Assembly: GCA_002401855.1 (NCBI GenBank)
Contig: NVUH01000004.1
Span: 1 to 64,000 of the forward strand
From: Hyphomicrobiales bacterium
GTDB taxonomy: Bacteria; Pseudomonadota; Alphaproteobacteria; Rhizobiales; OSC116
DNA length: 64,000 nucleotides
Direction of reading: 5' to 3'
Within the stretch, counting starts at the first letter, position 1, and the number at the start of each line of letters is the position of its first letter. Under the pieces are notes generated by a model. The model was not told the origin of the DNA. It did no database searches and saw nothing but the letters and a program-made list of their open reading frames with translations. Shown in pieces: positions 27,143-36,095 of the stretch. The position numbers were made by a program, and so were the translations under genes.

Positions 27143-27979
27143 TCATTGTGTTTGGTCGTTGCTCGACGTTTGTTTAAAAATTGGCAATGCATGTTCTAGC
27201 ACCCGTTGACGCAAATCAACATTGGCGCCCATAATGACAATGGCAGGTGGGCTGATGGCATGCTCGGTGACAAAATCTGCCGCTTTGCCTAAAGTGGTTT
27301 GCCACACTTGTTGATCGACCAATGTGGCGTTGCGTACAAAGGCTACAGATTCATCGGCATTACGCCCCGCGGCGATTAAGCGCTCACATATAGCCCGAAT
27401 GTTTTTGAGCGACATATACATAACGATGGTCTGCGCGCCTTTAGCCAAAGCGTCCCAATCAATCGCGCTGGGGATGATGCCTTTGGAATCATGACCGGTT
27501 AAAAAGGTGATAGATTGGTTGGTCTCGCGGGTGGTGGCGGGTATGTGGGCAAAAGCCAAACCGCCAATGCCTGCAGTGATGCCCGGTACAGCCAAAAATT
27601 TTATGTTGGCCTGAGCCAAGGCTTCGACCTCTTCACCGCCACGGCCAAAAACAAAGGGATCGCCGCCCTTAAGGCGCAATACCCGTTTGCCCTGCTGGGC
27701 ATATTTAATGATGGTGTCGATGATGTTTTGTTGTTTGGCAGATGGTTTGCCGCCGCGTTTACCAGCGTAAATGGCTTCAGCATCAGGGCGGGAAAATTTT
27801 AAAAAATCGCGATTGACCAAAGCGTCATAGACAATCACATCAGCCTGTTTGAGCGCAAATAACCCCATTACGCTGATCAAGCCAATGTGGCCCGGCCCTG
27901 CGCCAACCAACCAAACTGAACCAGTTGGGAAATCGGGCATATATTCAGTTAAAATTTCAATATCAGAATCATCAATCAT
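27143..27979 (-). CDS. cobA: Uroporphyrinogen-III C-methyltransferase (SUMT)
   Basis: The 278-residue protein contains the SUMT motifs VWLVGAGPGHIGLISVMGLF, RLKGGDPFVFGRGGEE, PGITAGIGGLAFAHIPATTR and TGHDSKG. It adds methyl groups at C2 and C7 of uroporphyrinogen III to form precorrin-2, the entry to B12 and siroheme. There is no fused precorrin-2 dehydrogenase/ferrochelatase domain as in CysG. It is first in the cobA-cobB-cobC-cobD operon, divergent from cbiD across 68 bp. Confidence 0.94.
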   Translation of the reverse strand: MIDDSDIEILTEYMPDFPTGSVWLVGAGPGHIGLISVMGLFALKQADVIVYDALVNRDFLKFSRPDAEAIYAGKRGGKPSAKQQNIIDTIIKYAQQGKRVLRLKGGDPFVFGRGGEEVEALAQANIKFLAVPGITAGIGGLAFAHIPATTRETNQSITFLTGHDSKGIIPSAIDWDALAKGAQTIVMYMSLKNIRAICERLIAAGRNADESVAFVRNATLVDQQVWQTTLGKAADFVTEHAISPPAIVIMGANVDLRQRVLEHALPIFKQTSSNDQTQ

Positions 27980-28047
27980 CTGGCAATCTTAGGTTAGAAA
28001 TAGAAAATTTGCTATACTCATACAGGTTTTTACACTAAAGAAAGTGA

Positions 28048-29163
28048 ATGGGTTCATCATCAAATAAAGCCAGCTCAGCAAAATCTGCCACAATGTTAAA
28101 ACGTGGGTGGACAACAGGGGCTTGCGCCACAGCCGCCACCAAAGCCGCTTTTTTGGCACTGATTACAGGCAAGTTTTCAGACCCAGTCTCGATTGTTTTA
28201 CCCAAAGGCGATGCGCCAAGTTTTGCCTTGGCGATGGAAGGCTTGAATGATGATTTCGCCACCGCCGCCATCATTAAAGACGCAGGCGATGACCCTGATG
28301 TGACACATGGCGCGCTGATTATTGCTGAGGTGAGACGGCTAAAAAAAGGCGCGGGCATTCAATTTGTCGCGGGGCATGGGGTTGGCACTGTTACCCGTAA
28401 AGGCCTGCCTATAGAGGTTGGCAATGCCGCCATCAACCCCGTACCACGCAAATTAATGAGTGATGTGATTGCTGAGATTGCGCAGCAGCACGGCGTTGCT
28501 GCCGATGTCGAGATTTCAATTAGCATACCTGATGGAGAGGTGATTGCTCAAAAAACTTGGAACCCACGGTTGGGCATTGTTGGCGGCTTGTCAATATTGG
28601 GCACAACAGGGGTTGTGCATCCGTTTTCGTGCAGCGCGTGGATTGCCTCCATCCATCGCGGGGTCGATGTGGCGCTTGCTGCGGGCATTACGCATGTGGC
28701 GGGCAGCACGGGCAGCACCAGCGAAGCGGCGGTGGCAAAATTTCATAATCTTGACGAAATTGCGCTGATGGATATGGGTGATTTTGTCGGCGGTTTGCTG
28801 AAATATCTGCGCCAAAACCCAATAGAGCGGGTGACGGTTGCGGGCGGTTTTGCCAAGATTACTAAATTGGCGATGGGGTTTCGCGATTTGCATTCGGCAC
28901 GCAGTCAGGTGGATTTTGACTGGATGGCCACACAATTTCAAGTTTTGGGCGCGGATGATGGGCTTTCAAAACAAGTTAAAGCGGCCAACACGGCGCTCGA
29001 AACTCTGAATTTGGCGCAAGCAAAACAACTGGACATTGCGGGGCATATCGCCAGCTTGGCATTGCTTGAGGCACGGAAAATTGTCAATAATTCAAAGGTA
29101 AAAATTGATATTTTAATCACTGACCGTCAAGGTAAGGTGATAGCGAGCAAAGGTGATGACTGA
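28048..29163 (+). CDS. cbiD: Cobalt-precorrin-5B C1-methyltransferase CbiD
   Basis: The 371-residue protein shows the CbiD hallmarks RGWTTGACATAATKAAFLAL, KDAGDDPDVTHGALI, GVGTVTRKGLPIEVGNAAIN and HVAGSTGSTSEAAVAKFHN. In the early-cobalt route CbiD methylates C1 after CbiG opens the ring-A lactone. Its presence with CbiG points to that route. It overlaps cobK by eight bases. A TATACT element lies in the short divergent region upstream. Confidence 0.94.
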   Translation: MGSSSNKASSAKSATMLKRGWTTGACATAATKAAFLALITGKFSDPVSIVLPKGDAPSFALAMEGLNDDFATAAIIKDAGDDPDVTHGALIIAEVRRLKKGAGIQFVAGHGVGTVTRKGLPIEVGNAAINPVPRKLMSDVIAEIAQQHGVAADVEISISIPDGEVIAQKTWNPRLGIVGGLSILGTTGVVHPFSCSAWIASIHRGVDVALAAGITHVAGSTGSTSEAAVAKFHNLDEIALMDMGDFVGGLLKYLRQNPIERVTVAGGFAKITKLAMGFRDLHSARSQVDFDWMATQFQVLGADDGLSKQVKAANTALETLNLAQAKQLDIAGHIASLALLEARKIVNNSKVKIDILITDRQGKVIASKGDD

Positions 29164-29899
29164 TATACTTTTATTGGGCGGCACAAAAATGGCACGCCTA
29201 TTGGCCAGCCATTTGGGGCAAAAATATAATGTCATCTATTCGATAGCTGGCACGACAAAAGCCGCTAAACTGCCCACATATTGCCAACAGATTGCCGGTG
29301 GCTTTGGTGGCGCAGATGGGCTAGCTGATTATCTCAAAACCCAAAATATCAATATATGCATCGATGCCACCCACCCGTTTGCGCAAAATATCAGCCTAAA
29401 TGCCATTAAAGCTTGCGCGCAGGCTGGCATTGCCATCATTCAATATGCCCGTAAAGCTTGGGACATAGAGGCTGCACATATATTCACAACAGAGGCTGAA
29501 TTAACCAATGCCCTGCCCGTAAATGCAAAAATATTACTGACCATTGGTGGGCAAAACATCACGCCATTTTTGACGTTGACCCAACCAATAATCGCCCGCA
29601 TGATCGAGCCGCCAAAACTTGACGGCCACCCGTTGCCAGCTCATTTCAATATTTTACTATCGCGGCCACCTTATGATTTGGATGCGGAAATTGCTCTGAT
29701 GCAAAAGTATAAAATCACTCATCTGATCTGCAAGGATAGCGGCGGCGACACATTGGCAACAAAACTCACTGCCGCTCAACAGTTAGGCATAGAAATCTAT
29801 ATGCTGGCACGGCCAAAATCACCGCACAACACTCAATTGTTCAACATCTGCGAAATCGAAACCTATTTAAACAAACGCTTATTGGTTTCGCCATCGTAA
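29156..29899 (+). CDS. cobK: Precorrin-6A reductase CobK/CbiJ
   Basis: The 247-residue protein has the CobK pattern ILLLGGTKMARLLASHLGQ, IDATHPFAQNISLNAIKAC, RMIEPPKLDGHPLPAHFNI and LICKDSGGDTLATKL. It reduces (cobalt-)precorrin-6A with NADPH. ATG 29156 is preceded by AAAGG and overlaps the cbiD stop; GTG 29153 is the alternative. Its 3' end runs 37 bp into the convergent cupin gene. Confidence 0.92.
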   Translation: MTDILLLGGTKMARLLASHLGQKYNVIYSIAGTTKAAKLPTYCQQIAGGFGGADGLADYLKTQNINICIDATHPFAQNISLNAIKACAQAGIAIIQYARKAWDIEAAHIFTTEAELTNALPVNAKILLTIGGQNITPFLTLTQPIIARMIEPPKLDGHPLPAHFNILLSRPPYDLDAEIALMQKYKITHLICKDSGGDTLATKLTAAQQLGIEIYMLARPKSPHNTQLFNICEIETYLNKRLLVSPS

Positions 29900-30351
29900 T
29901 AATCTGTGTCTTTATCGATATGGTATAAATGCCTGAAACGGTTATTTTTCTCGCCAACATAAATGCCAACCTTGCCCGAGTCTGGATATTCACAAACTTC
30001 ATCGGCAATGTTGGTGGCCAATGCCAAATATTTAAGATCAACATCACCTGTATTGATAATTTCATGCGCCACACTTTGGTCACCTGGCGGGCAGGCAATG
30101 ATGTCAAGCGGCCGTAAGGGGTACTCGTCTTTGCCAAAGCGTAACAAGCCAGTGCCTTCTAAAATCATAAACATTTCTTCGTTAATGCGATGATTGTGAA
30201 ACGGGCAAGTCGATTTGCCCACGGGGCAGATGGCAATGTTATAACCAAGTTTCTGACCACCAATCTGCTCAGACACATCAGCATGCCGCCCTACCAGATT
30301 TTCACCATCGTCAACATATTCTAATTCGTCAATATTTATAACTGGTTTCAT
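29863..30351 (-). CDS. Cupin-domain protein
   Basis: The 162-residue protein has a classical cupin metal site: HNHRINEEMFMILEGTG (His, His, Glu) and AHEIINTGD (His), with PLDIIACPPGDQS between. The length and C-terminal extension resemble sugar-phosphate isomerase-like or dioxygenase-like cupins, but the substrate is unknown. AGAGGG stands five bases before ATG 30351. It lies inside the cobalamin locus, convergent with cobK; no cobalamin role is known for it. Confidence 0.85.
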   Translation of the reverse strand: MKPVINIDELEYVDDGENLVGRHADVSEQIGGQKLGYNIAICPVGKSTCPFHNHRINEEMFMILEGTGLLRFGKDEYPLRPLDIIACPPGDQSVAHEIINTGDVDLKYLALATNIADEVCEYPDSGKVGIYVGEKNNRFRHLYHIDKDTDYYDGETNKRLFK

Positions 30352-30397
30352 TTTCACCCTCTTTTTTTCACTTCTAATCTATCAATATAATTCATCA

Positions 30398-30433
30398 TGT
30401 CAACTTAAATGTTCATGTTTTGTTTTGTTGACA
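30398..30433. promoter_or_regulatory. Inverted TGTCAAC/GTTGACA arms: divergent promoter pair
   Basis: TGTCAAC (30398-30404) and GTTGACA (30427-30433) are inverted with 22 bp between. Each contains a perfect TTGACA -35 facing outward. On the plus strand CATATT follows after 17 bp (toward cbiX); on the minus strand TAGATT follows after 16 bp (toward the cupin gene). The symmetry could also bind a repressor. Confidence 0.5.
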
Positions 30434-30604
30434 CTCCTACCTAAAACCGCCATATTGACCTAAATTCACGGCGTCATCACGATATGACTGAAAATGATTT
30501 TACTGCGGCCGACCCAAATCGGGGGCTTAGGTGAATGCTGTTTTATACGACATAGGCTTGTTAGCCATATTGCGTGCGCCAAAACCATATAAAGCGCGCC
30601 CCCT

Positions 30605-31681
30605 ATGCAAAATCTCGAACTTGACCATCAAATCCCACAATCATTTTTAGACGCGCTGCAAAAACGCATTTTGGCCGAACCACAAAAAACTGGCATTATG
30701 ATTTGTGGTCATGGCAGCCGCGATTTAGGCGCAGTGGCCGAGTTCTCAAAACTGTCACAAGCCATTGCCAAAAGCCTGCCCAATATACCTGTCGATTATG
30801 GGTATTTAGAATTTGCCACGCCGATTATCAAAACTGGCCTTAAAAACCTGCAAGAGCAAGGCGTTACACGCGTATTGGCGATACCAGGCATGTTGTTTGC
30901 TGCAGGCCATGCTAAAAATGATATACCCTCAGTGCTCAACACTTATGCGGTGCAAAATGATTTACAAATCGATTATGGCCGTGACCTGTCGATTGATACA
31001 AAAATGATCCGCGCTGCATCTGACCGCGTTAAACAAGCCATCAACCAAGCAGGCGATCACATCTCAAACAATGATACATTGTTAATGGTCATCGGCCGCG
31101 GTGCGTCCGACCCAGATGCCAATTCAAACGTCAATAAAGTCATGCGGCTGTTATGGGAGGGCTTAGGCCTTGGCTGGGGCGAAGTGGGCTATAGCGGGGT
31201 TACTTTTCCTTTGGTGCAACCTGCGCTAGAGCATGCGGTTAAGCTGGGCTATAAGCGCATCATCACCTTTCCTTATTTTCTATTCACCGGCATTTTGGTG
31301 GATCGTATTTATGCCTATCATGATAAGGTGGCAGCCGATAATCCAGACATTGAGTTCATCAAAGCGCCCTATTTGAACGACCATCCGTTGGTGATTGAAA
31401 CTTTTTTGAATCGGGTGTTGGAAATATTAGACGGCGACAATGCGATGAATTGCGGCCTGTGCAAATATCGCGAGCAAGTGCTCGGTTTTGAAGACCAAAT
31501 TGGCCTGCCGCAAGAAAGCCATCACCATCATGTTGAAGGCATTAATGATGCGCATTCTCATGATCACGGGCATAGCCATTCGCACTCCCATGATCACGAT
31601 CATGACGATCACACACATCACCCGTACCCACATGCCGACCACCCACATGGTCCGGCTACATTAGATAGCGAGATTGCATGA
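30605..31681 (+). CDS. cbiX: Sirohydrochlorin cobaltochelatase CbiX (long form)
   Basis: The 358-residue protein contains two CbiX-type halves (MICGHGSRDLGAVAEFSKLS; LMVIGRGASDPDANSNVNK, then GYKRIITFPYFLFTGILVDR). A C-terminal M281-N-C-G-L-C286 fits the MXCXXC Fe-S motif of long CbiX enzymes. It is followed by a His-rich tail (HHHH and alternating HSHDH/HDH) that probably stores or delivers Co(II). It inserts cobalt into sirohydrochlorin at the start of the early-cobalt route. The ATG lacks an obvious ribosome site. It overlaps cobH by ATGA. Confidence 0.93.
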   Translation: MQNLELDHQIPQSFLDALQKRILAEPQKTGIMICGHGSRDLGAVAEFSKLSQAIAKSLPNIPVDYGYLEFATPIIKTGLKNLQEQGVTRVLAIPGMLFAAGHAKNDIPSVLNTYAVQNDLQIDYGRDLSIDTKMIRAASDRVKQAINQAGDHISNNDTLLMVIGRGASDPDANSNVNKVMRLLWEGLGLGWGEVGYSGVTFPLVQPALEHAVKLGYKRIITFPYFLFTGILVDRIYAYHDKVAADNPDIEFIKAPYLNDHPLVIETFLNRVLEILDGDNAMNCGLCKYREQVLGFEDQIGLPQESHHHHVEGINDAHSHDHGHSHSHSHDHDHDDHTHHPYPHADHPHGPATLDSEIA

Positions 31682-32325
31682 CCCAACATGATTATATACA
31701 ATATGATTATATAAAAGACCCCAAGGCTATTTATGCCCAAAGTTTTGCCACTTTGCGCGAAGAAGTGGATTTTGAGCGGTTTCCCGCCAATATGCATATG
31801 GTCATCACACGATTGATTCACTCGTGCGGCATGGTGGACATTGCCGATGATGTGGCATATTCGGAAAATTTTATAAATAGCGCACAGATGGCTTTGCAAA
31901 ATGGCGCACCGATATTATGCGATTGTGAAATGGTCAAATCGGGCATTATCAAACGCCTATTACCAGCCGATAATCAGTTAATCTGCACCTTGAATGACGA
32001 TGCAACACCATCAATTGCTGCTGCACAACAAACCACGCGCTCAGCCGCAGCGGTTAAGCTATGGCTGCCGCATATAAATGGTGCCGTGGTGGTGATTGGC
32101 AATGCCCCCACCAGCCTGTTTCGTTTGCTCGAGATGTTAAGCGAAACCGACACCAAACCCGCGGCAATCATCGGTTTTCCTGTTGGCTTTGTCGGCGCGG
32201 TCGAAAGCAAAAACGCACTGATTGCCAGTGAGTTAGGCATTGAATATATCGCGCTCAAAGGCAGGCGTGGTGGCAGCGCTATGGCCAGTGCGGTGCTCAA
32301 TGCTGTGGCGGGGGGCTTGGGCTGA
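31678..32325 (+). CDS. cobH: Precorrin-8X methylmutase CobH/CbiC
   Basis: The 215-residue protein has the catalytic His in TRLIHSCGMVDIADDVAY, CDCEMVKSGI, VVIGNAPTSLFRLLEML and the C-terminal GFPVGFVGAVESK with RRGGSAMASA. It moves a methyl group from C11 to C12 to form (hydrogeno/cobalt)cobyrinic acid. It is the second gene of the six-gene cbiX operon, overlapping both neighbours. Confidence 0.94.
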   Translation: MTQHDYIQYDYIKDPKAIYAQSFATLREEVDFERFPANMHMVITRLIHSCGMVDIADDVAYSENFINSAQMALQNGAPILCDCEMVKSGIIKRLLPADNQLICTLNDDATPSIAAAQQTTRSAAAVKLWLPHINGAVVVIGNAPTSLFRLLEMLSETDTKPAAIIGFPVGFVGAVESKNALIASELGIEYIALKGRRGGSAMASAVLNAVAGGLG

Positions 32326-33599
32326 TGGCAGAGCAATCGCGCAAATGGCTGACCATTATTGGCATTGGCGATGATGGTTTTGATGGTCTTTTGCCCGCCA
32401 ACCAAAAGCTGTGCGAACAAGCCAATATTTTGCTGGCAGCCGAACGACATTTGCAAGACATGCCCAAGTTAAAGGCCGAAATTCATGTCTGGGGCAGCCC
32501 GTTACATAAAGGCATTCAAAAAATTCTAGCGTGGCGTGATGCTGGTTTAGATGGCAAAAATGTGATTATTTTAGCCACCGGCGACCCGATGCATTTTGGC
32601 ATCGGCGCGACCATGGCAAAACGCTTACCAATAGAAGAGTTGCTCATCATACCTAGCCCTTCGGCCTTCTCACTGGCGGCCGCACGCTTGGGTTGGGGCC
32701 TGCGCAAGGTGCAATGTGTCAGCGTGCATGGCCGCTCATTAAGCTTGCTGCATAAAGCGGTTCAGCACGACGCCAAAATCATCGCCCTCACCTCAACAGG
32801 TGCCACCATTGACGAGATAGCCGACTTATTGGTTGACCGCGGGTTTGGCAATAGCAAACTGACAATTTTGGAACATATGGGCGGCAAAGATGAACGCATT
32901 CTGACCAGCACAGCTAATGGCTGGCAGGTCGGCGCGGCGGCAGATTTTAACAGCATCGCCATTGAAGCCATTGCCGATGATTTTACCCCCATTATTCCCA
33001 ATATTGCGGGCTTGGATGATATGCATTATGTGCATGATGGACAGCTCACCAAAGCTGACATTCGCGCCGCCACCCTCAACAAGTTATTGCCGACCATCGA
33101 TAGTGTGATGTGGGATTTGGGCGCTGGCGCTGGCTCGGTTGGCATTGAATATATGCGTTTGGGGCAAGGTTCAACCTGCCATGCGGTCGAGCAAAATGAG
33201 CAACGCAGTCTTAATATTAAAATCAATGCCGATAATTTGGGTGTGCCCAACATTAAAATCCATCATGGCGACATTATGCAATTTGCGCAAAAATTGCCAA
33301 CGCCAGATGCGGTGTTTATTGGTGGCGGGTTAACGCTGGAGGTTTTTAACGCCGCCTATACGGCGCTGAATGTTGGTGGGCGGCTGGTCATCAATGTCAT
33401 CAGCCTTGAGGGGCTTGCATATGTTCAGCAAATATGTCAAAAATTCAATGACAATTTTATGCAATTAAGGCAATTGTCCGTGTCGCAAATCTCCACTTCA
33501 AATCTAATGGATATTGGAAAATTACATACATTTAAGCCCAACATCACTGTCACCCAATTGGCGCTTATCAAGATAAAACCAGCAGAAAGCATTGCATAA
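32325..33599 (+). CDS. cobL: Precorrin-6Y C5,15-methyltransferase CobL (CbiE-CbiT)
   Basis: The 424-residue protein is a fusion. The N-terminal CbiE part (to about residue 200) has LTIIGIGDDGFDGL, ATGDPMHFGIGATM and IIPSPSAFSLAAARLGWGL. The C-terminal CbiT part has DSVMWDLGAGAGSVGIEYMR (SAM site) and FIGGGLTLEVFNAAYTAL. It methylates C5 and C15 and decarboxylates the acetate side chain. Start overlaps the cobH stop by one base and its stop overlaps cobI. Confidence 0.94.
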   Translation: MAEQSRKWLTIIGIGDDGFDGLLPANQKLCEQANILLAAERHLQDMPKLKAEIHVWGSPLHKGIQKILAWRDAGLDGKNVIILATGDPMHFGIGATMAKRLPIEELLIIPSPSAFSLAAARLGWGLRKVQCVSVHGRSLSLLHKAVQHDAKIIALTSTGATIDEIADLLVDRGFGNSKLTILEHMGGKDERILTSTANGWQVGAAADFNSIAIEAIADDFTPIIPNIAGLDDMHYVHDGQLTKADIRAATLNKLLPTIDSVMWDLGAGAGSVGIEYMRLGQGSTCHAVEQNEQRSLNIKINADNLGVPNIKIHHGDIMQFAQKLPTPDAVFIGGGLTLEVFNAAYTALNVGGRLVINVISLEGLAYVQQICQKFNDNFMQLRQLSVSQISTSNLMDIGKLHTFKPNITVTQLALIKIKPAESIA

Positions 33600-34288
33600 T
33601 GGTAGGTAAATTATATGGCATCGGTGTCGGCCCAGGCGACCCTGAATTACTAACGCTAAAAGCCGCACGGCTGATTGCCGAGGCTGACATCATTGCCTAC
33701 CCGATGAATAAAAAAGGTGAAAGCATCGCACTGCAAATCGCCGCATCACATATTGTAGAAAATTGCGAAACTTTCGGCTTTTATGTGCCGATGAGCAGCG
33801 ACCGCACCGCCGCCAATTTGGCTTATGACGAAGCTGCGCTGCGGATGCGGCAATATTTAAATACTGGCAAAAAAATTGCTTGCTTGTGCGAGGGCGATGC
33901 GTTTTTCTATGGCAGCTTCGCCTATATTTTTGAGCGGTTGGCCGATGAGTATAATACCGAGGTTATTCCCTCGATGCCAGCTTTTGTGGCAGCCAGCGCG
34001 GCGCTAAAAATCCCCATGCTGATGTTGAATGAAGATTTGCAAATTATCCCCGCCATTTTGGATGAAGCCATTTTGATTGATAAAATCCGCACCAGCAACA
34101 ATGTTGCCATCTATAAAGTTGGGCGGCATTTTTCGAAAATTCGACAAATATTAACAAAACTTAACCTGCTCGAGAAATCAAATCTAGTTGAATATGTCAG
34201 TCAATCACAACAAAAAGTCACGGCAATGGCGGCAACAAATGAAGACACTAAACCATATTTTTCAATGATTATTATAAATAGAAGATAA
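33599..34288 (+). CDS. cobI: Precorrin-2 C20-methyltransferase CobI/CbiL
   Basis: The 229-residue protein starts LYGIGVGPGDPELLTLKAAR, the SAM-binding opening of this methyltransferase family, followed by CLCEGDAFFYGSFAYIFERL and VIPSMPAFVAASAALKIPM. It methylates C20 of precorrin-2 or its cobalt form. Its ATG shares a base with the cobL stop (TAATG). Confidence 0.92.
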   Translation: MVGKLYGIGVGPGDPELLTLKAARLIAEADIIAYPMNKKGESIALQIAASHIVENCETFGFYVPMSSDRTAANLAYDEAALRMRQYLNTGKKIACLCEGDAFFYGSFAYIFERLADEYNTEVIPSMPAFVAASAALKIPMLMLNEDLQIIPAILDEAILIDKIRTSNNVAIYKVGRHFSKIRQILTKLNLLEKSNLVEYVSQSQQKVTAMAATNEDTKPYFSMIIINRR

Positions 34289-34292
34289 GCCC

Positions 34293-36095
34293 ATGTCCAA
34301 AATTGCTTATATCGCACTCAGCCCCAATGGCGAGCAAATAGCTGGTAAATTACAAAATCATTTCGGTGGTGAAATATTTACCACAAACAACTCACCTATC
34401 AAGGCCAAAATCGCCAGTTTATTCGGTGAAAAATATGTCATTATTGGCATATGCAGCGCGGCAATTCTCATTCGCTCCATTGCTGGTCAGCTTGATCATA
34501 AACATGATGAGCCACCAGTGATTGCTATTGATGATCTCGGGCAAAATATCGTGCCATTAATTGGCGGCCATAGCCAAATTTCATCGCATGGCAGTGGTGT
34601 TGAAATTGCCAAAAAATGCGCCCAAATATTGGGCGCCAATGCCATCATCACCACAGCTGGTGACCAAAATTTTAACATTGCTCTGGATAGCCCACCGCGT
34701 GGTTATAGGCTCACTAACCCACAAGATTATAAGGGGTTTATGGGACAATTGTTAACTCAACAAGAAGTCGATTTCTCGTCAGATAATGTTTGGTTCAACA
34801 ATAGTAAATTGCCTCATCATCCAGATGCCAAGCTTAAACTCACCATCAGCACTCAACTTGCCGTTGGCTCTGAAACCGAGCTTGTCTATTGCCCGCAAAA
34901 TATTGTGGTGGGCGTTGGGTGCGCACGCGGGGCTGATGCTGGCGAGCTGATCAGCCTGATCGAAGCTGAACTGGCGGCACATAACATTAACCCCACAGCC
35001 ATTGCCCACATCGCCTCGATAGACATTAAATCAGACGAGACAGGCATACATGAAGTGGCTAAATATTTTAATGTTGAAGCGCGGTTTTTTAATGCCGCCA
35101 TGCTTGAAGCAGAGGCAGATCGCTTGGTCAATCCGTCTAATTATGTATTTGAACAAGTGGGTTGTCACGGCGTATCTGAAGGCGCGGCATTGGCAGCAAC
35201 AGGCGCAGACAGCACACTCATTTGCCCTAAAATAAAAAGCCTGAACGGCACTTGCGCCATCGCGCAATCCAAACAGCCACTCACCAAATTTGAAGGCAAG
35301 CTTCAAGGGCAATTATATATTGTCGGCATGGGCCCTGGGCAAGATAGTTGGCGGGTGCCCGAAGCCACTTTCATGCTAGAAGCGGCGCAAGATTGGGTCG
35401 GCTATAGCCTCTATATAGATTTATTGGGCGAAATGGGCGCACATAAAACACATCATGAATTTACATTGGGCGAAGAAGAGGCGCGGGTCAGATTTGCACT
35501 CGAATTGGCGGCCAAAGGCAAACAGGTGGCACTGATTTGTTCTGGAGATGCGGGCATTTATGCCATGGCGGCACTGGTCTATGAATTGCTCGACCTGACG
35601 CAAGATAAAGGCGGTGTTTCCGCCGCGGCCAAACGGGTTGATGTGCAGATGGCACCCGGCATTTCAGCCTTGCAAGGCGCTGCAGCGCGAGTTGGCGCGC
35701 CGTTGGGGCATGATTTCTGCACCATTAGTTTGTCAGATCTACTCACCCCGTGGGAGGCGATTGAAAAGCGCATTCATGCCGCGGCTGAAGCGGATTTTGT
35801 GATTAGTTTTTACAATCCAGTTTCTAAAAAACGCCGCACGCAATTGGCCTATGCCAAACAGGTGTTGCTGCAACATCGGCCAGAAGACTGCCCTGTCATT
35901 CTGGCATCGAATATTGGCCGCCCAACCGAATATATCCGCTACGTGAAATTAATAGATTTAAACATTGATGATGTCGACATGCTGACTTTGGTGATGGTTG
36001 GTTCTTCCAACAGCCAGAAATTTATGCGTGGCAATGGTCAAGAATATGTCTATACGCCGCGTGGCTATAGCAAAAAAAGAGAGCAAAATTCATGA
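34293..36095 (+). CDS. CbiG-CobJ fusion: precorrin-5A hydrolase and C17-methyltransferase
   Basis: The 600-residue protein joins two enzymes. Residues 1 to about 345 are CbiG-like (ICSAAILIRSIAGQLDHKHD, IVPLIGGHSQISSHGSG, and C-domain VVGVGCARGADAGELISLI). Residues from about 347 are CobJ/CbiH (LYIVGMGPGQDSWRVPEATF, ALICSGDAGIYAMAALVYEL, NPVSKKRRTQL). CobJ/CbiH contracts the ring and methylates C17; CbiG opens the resulting lactone and loses the C2 fragment. The fusion is known in other bacteria and links consecutive steps. It overlaps cobM by four bases. Confidence 0.93.
   Translation: MSKIAYIALSPNGEQIAGKLQNHFGGEIFTTNNSPIKAKIASLFGEKYVIIGICSAAILIRSIAGQLDHKHDEPPVIAIDDLGQNIVPLIGGHSQISSHGSGVEIAKKCAQILGANAIITTAGDQNFNIALDSPPRGYRLTNPQDYKGFMGQLLTQQEVDFSSDNVWFNNSKLPHHPDAKLKLTISTQLAVGSETELVYCPQNIVVGVGCARGADAGELISLIEAELAAHNINPTAIAHIASIDIKSDETGIHEVAKYFNVEARFFNAAMLEAEADRLVNPSNYVFEQVGCHGVSEGAALAATGADSTLICPKIKSLNGTCAIAQSKQPLTKFEGKLQGQLYIVGMGPGQDSWRVPEATFMLEAAQDWVGYSLYIDLLGEMGAHKTHHEFTLGEEEARVRFALELAAKGKQVALICSGDAGIYAMAALVYELLDLTQDKGGVSAAAKRVDVQMAPGISALQGAAARVGAPLGHDFCTISLSDLLTPWEAIEKRIHAAAEADFVISFYNPVSKKRRTQLAYAKQVLLQHRPEDCPVILASNIGRPTEYIRYVKLIDLNIDDVDMLTLVMVGSSNSQKFMRGNGQEYVYTPRGYSKKREQNS

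Noticed and set aside
30358-30604. Cobalamin riboswitch before cbiX
   Set aside because: No GCCACTG-type box or matching upstream B12-box elements were seen; only a divergent promoter pair.
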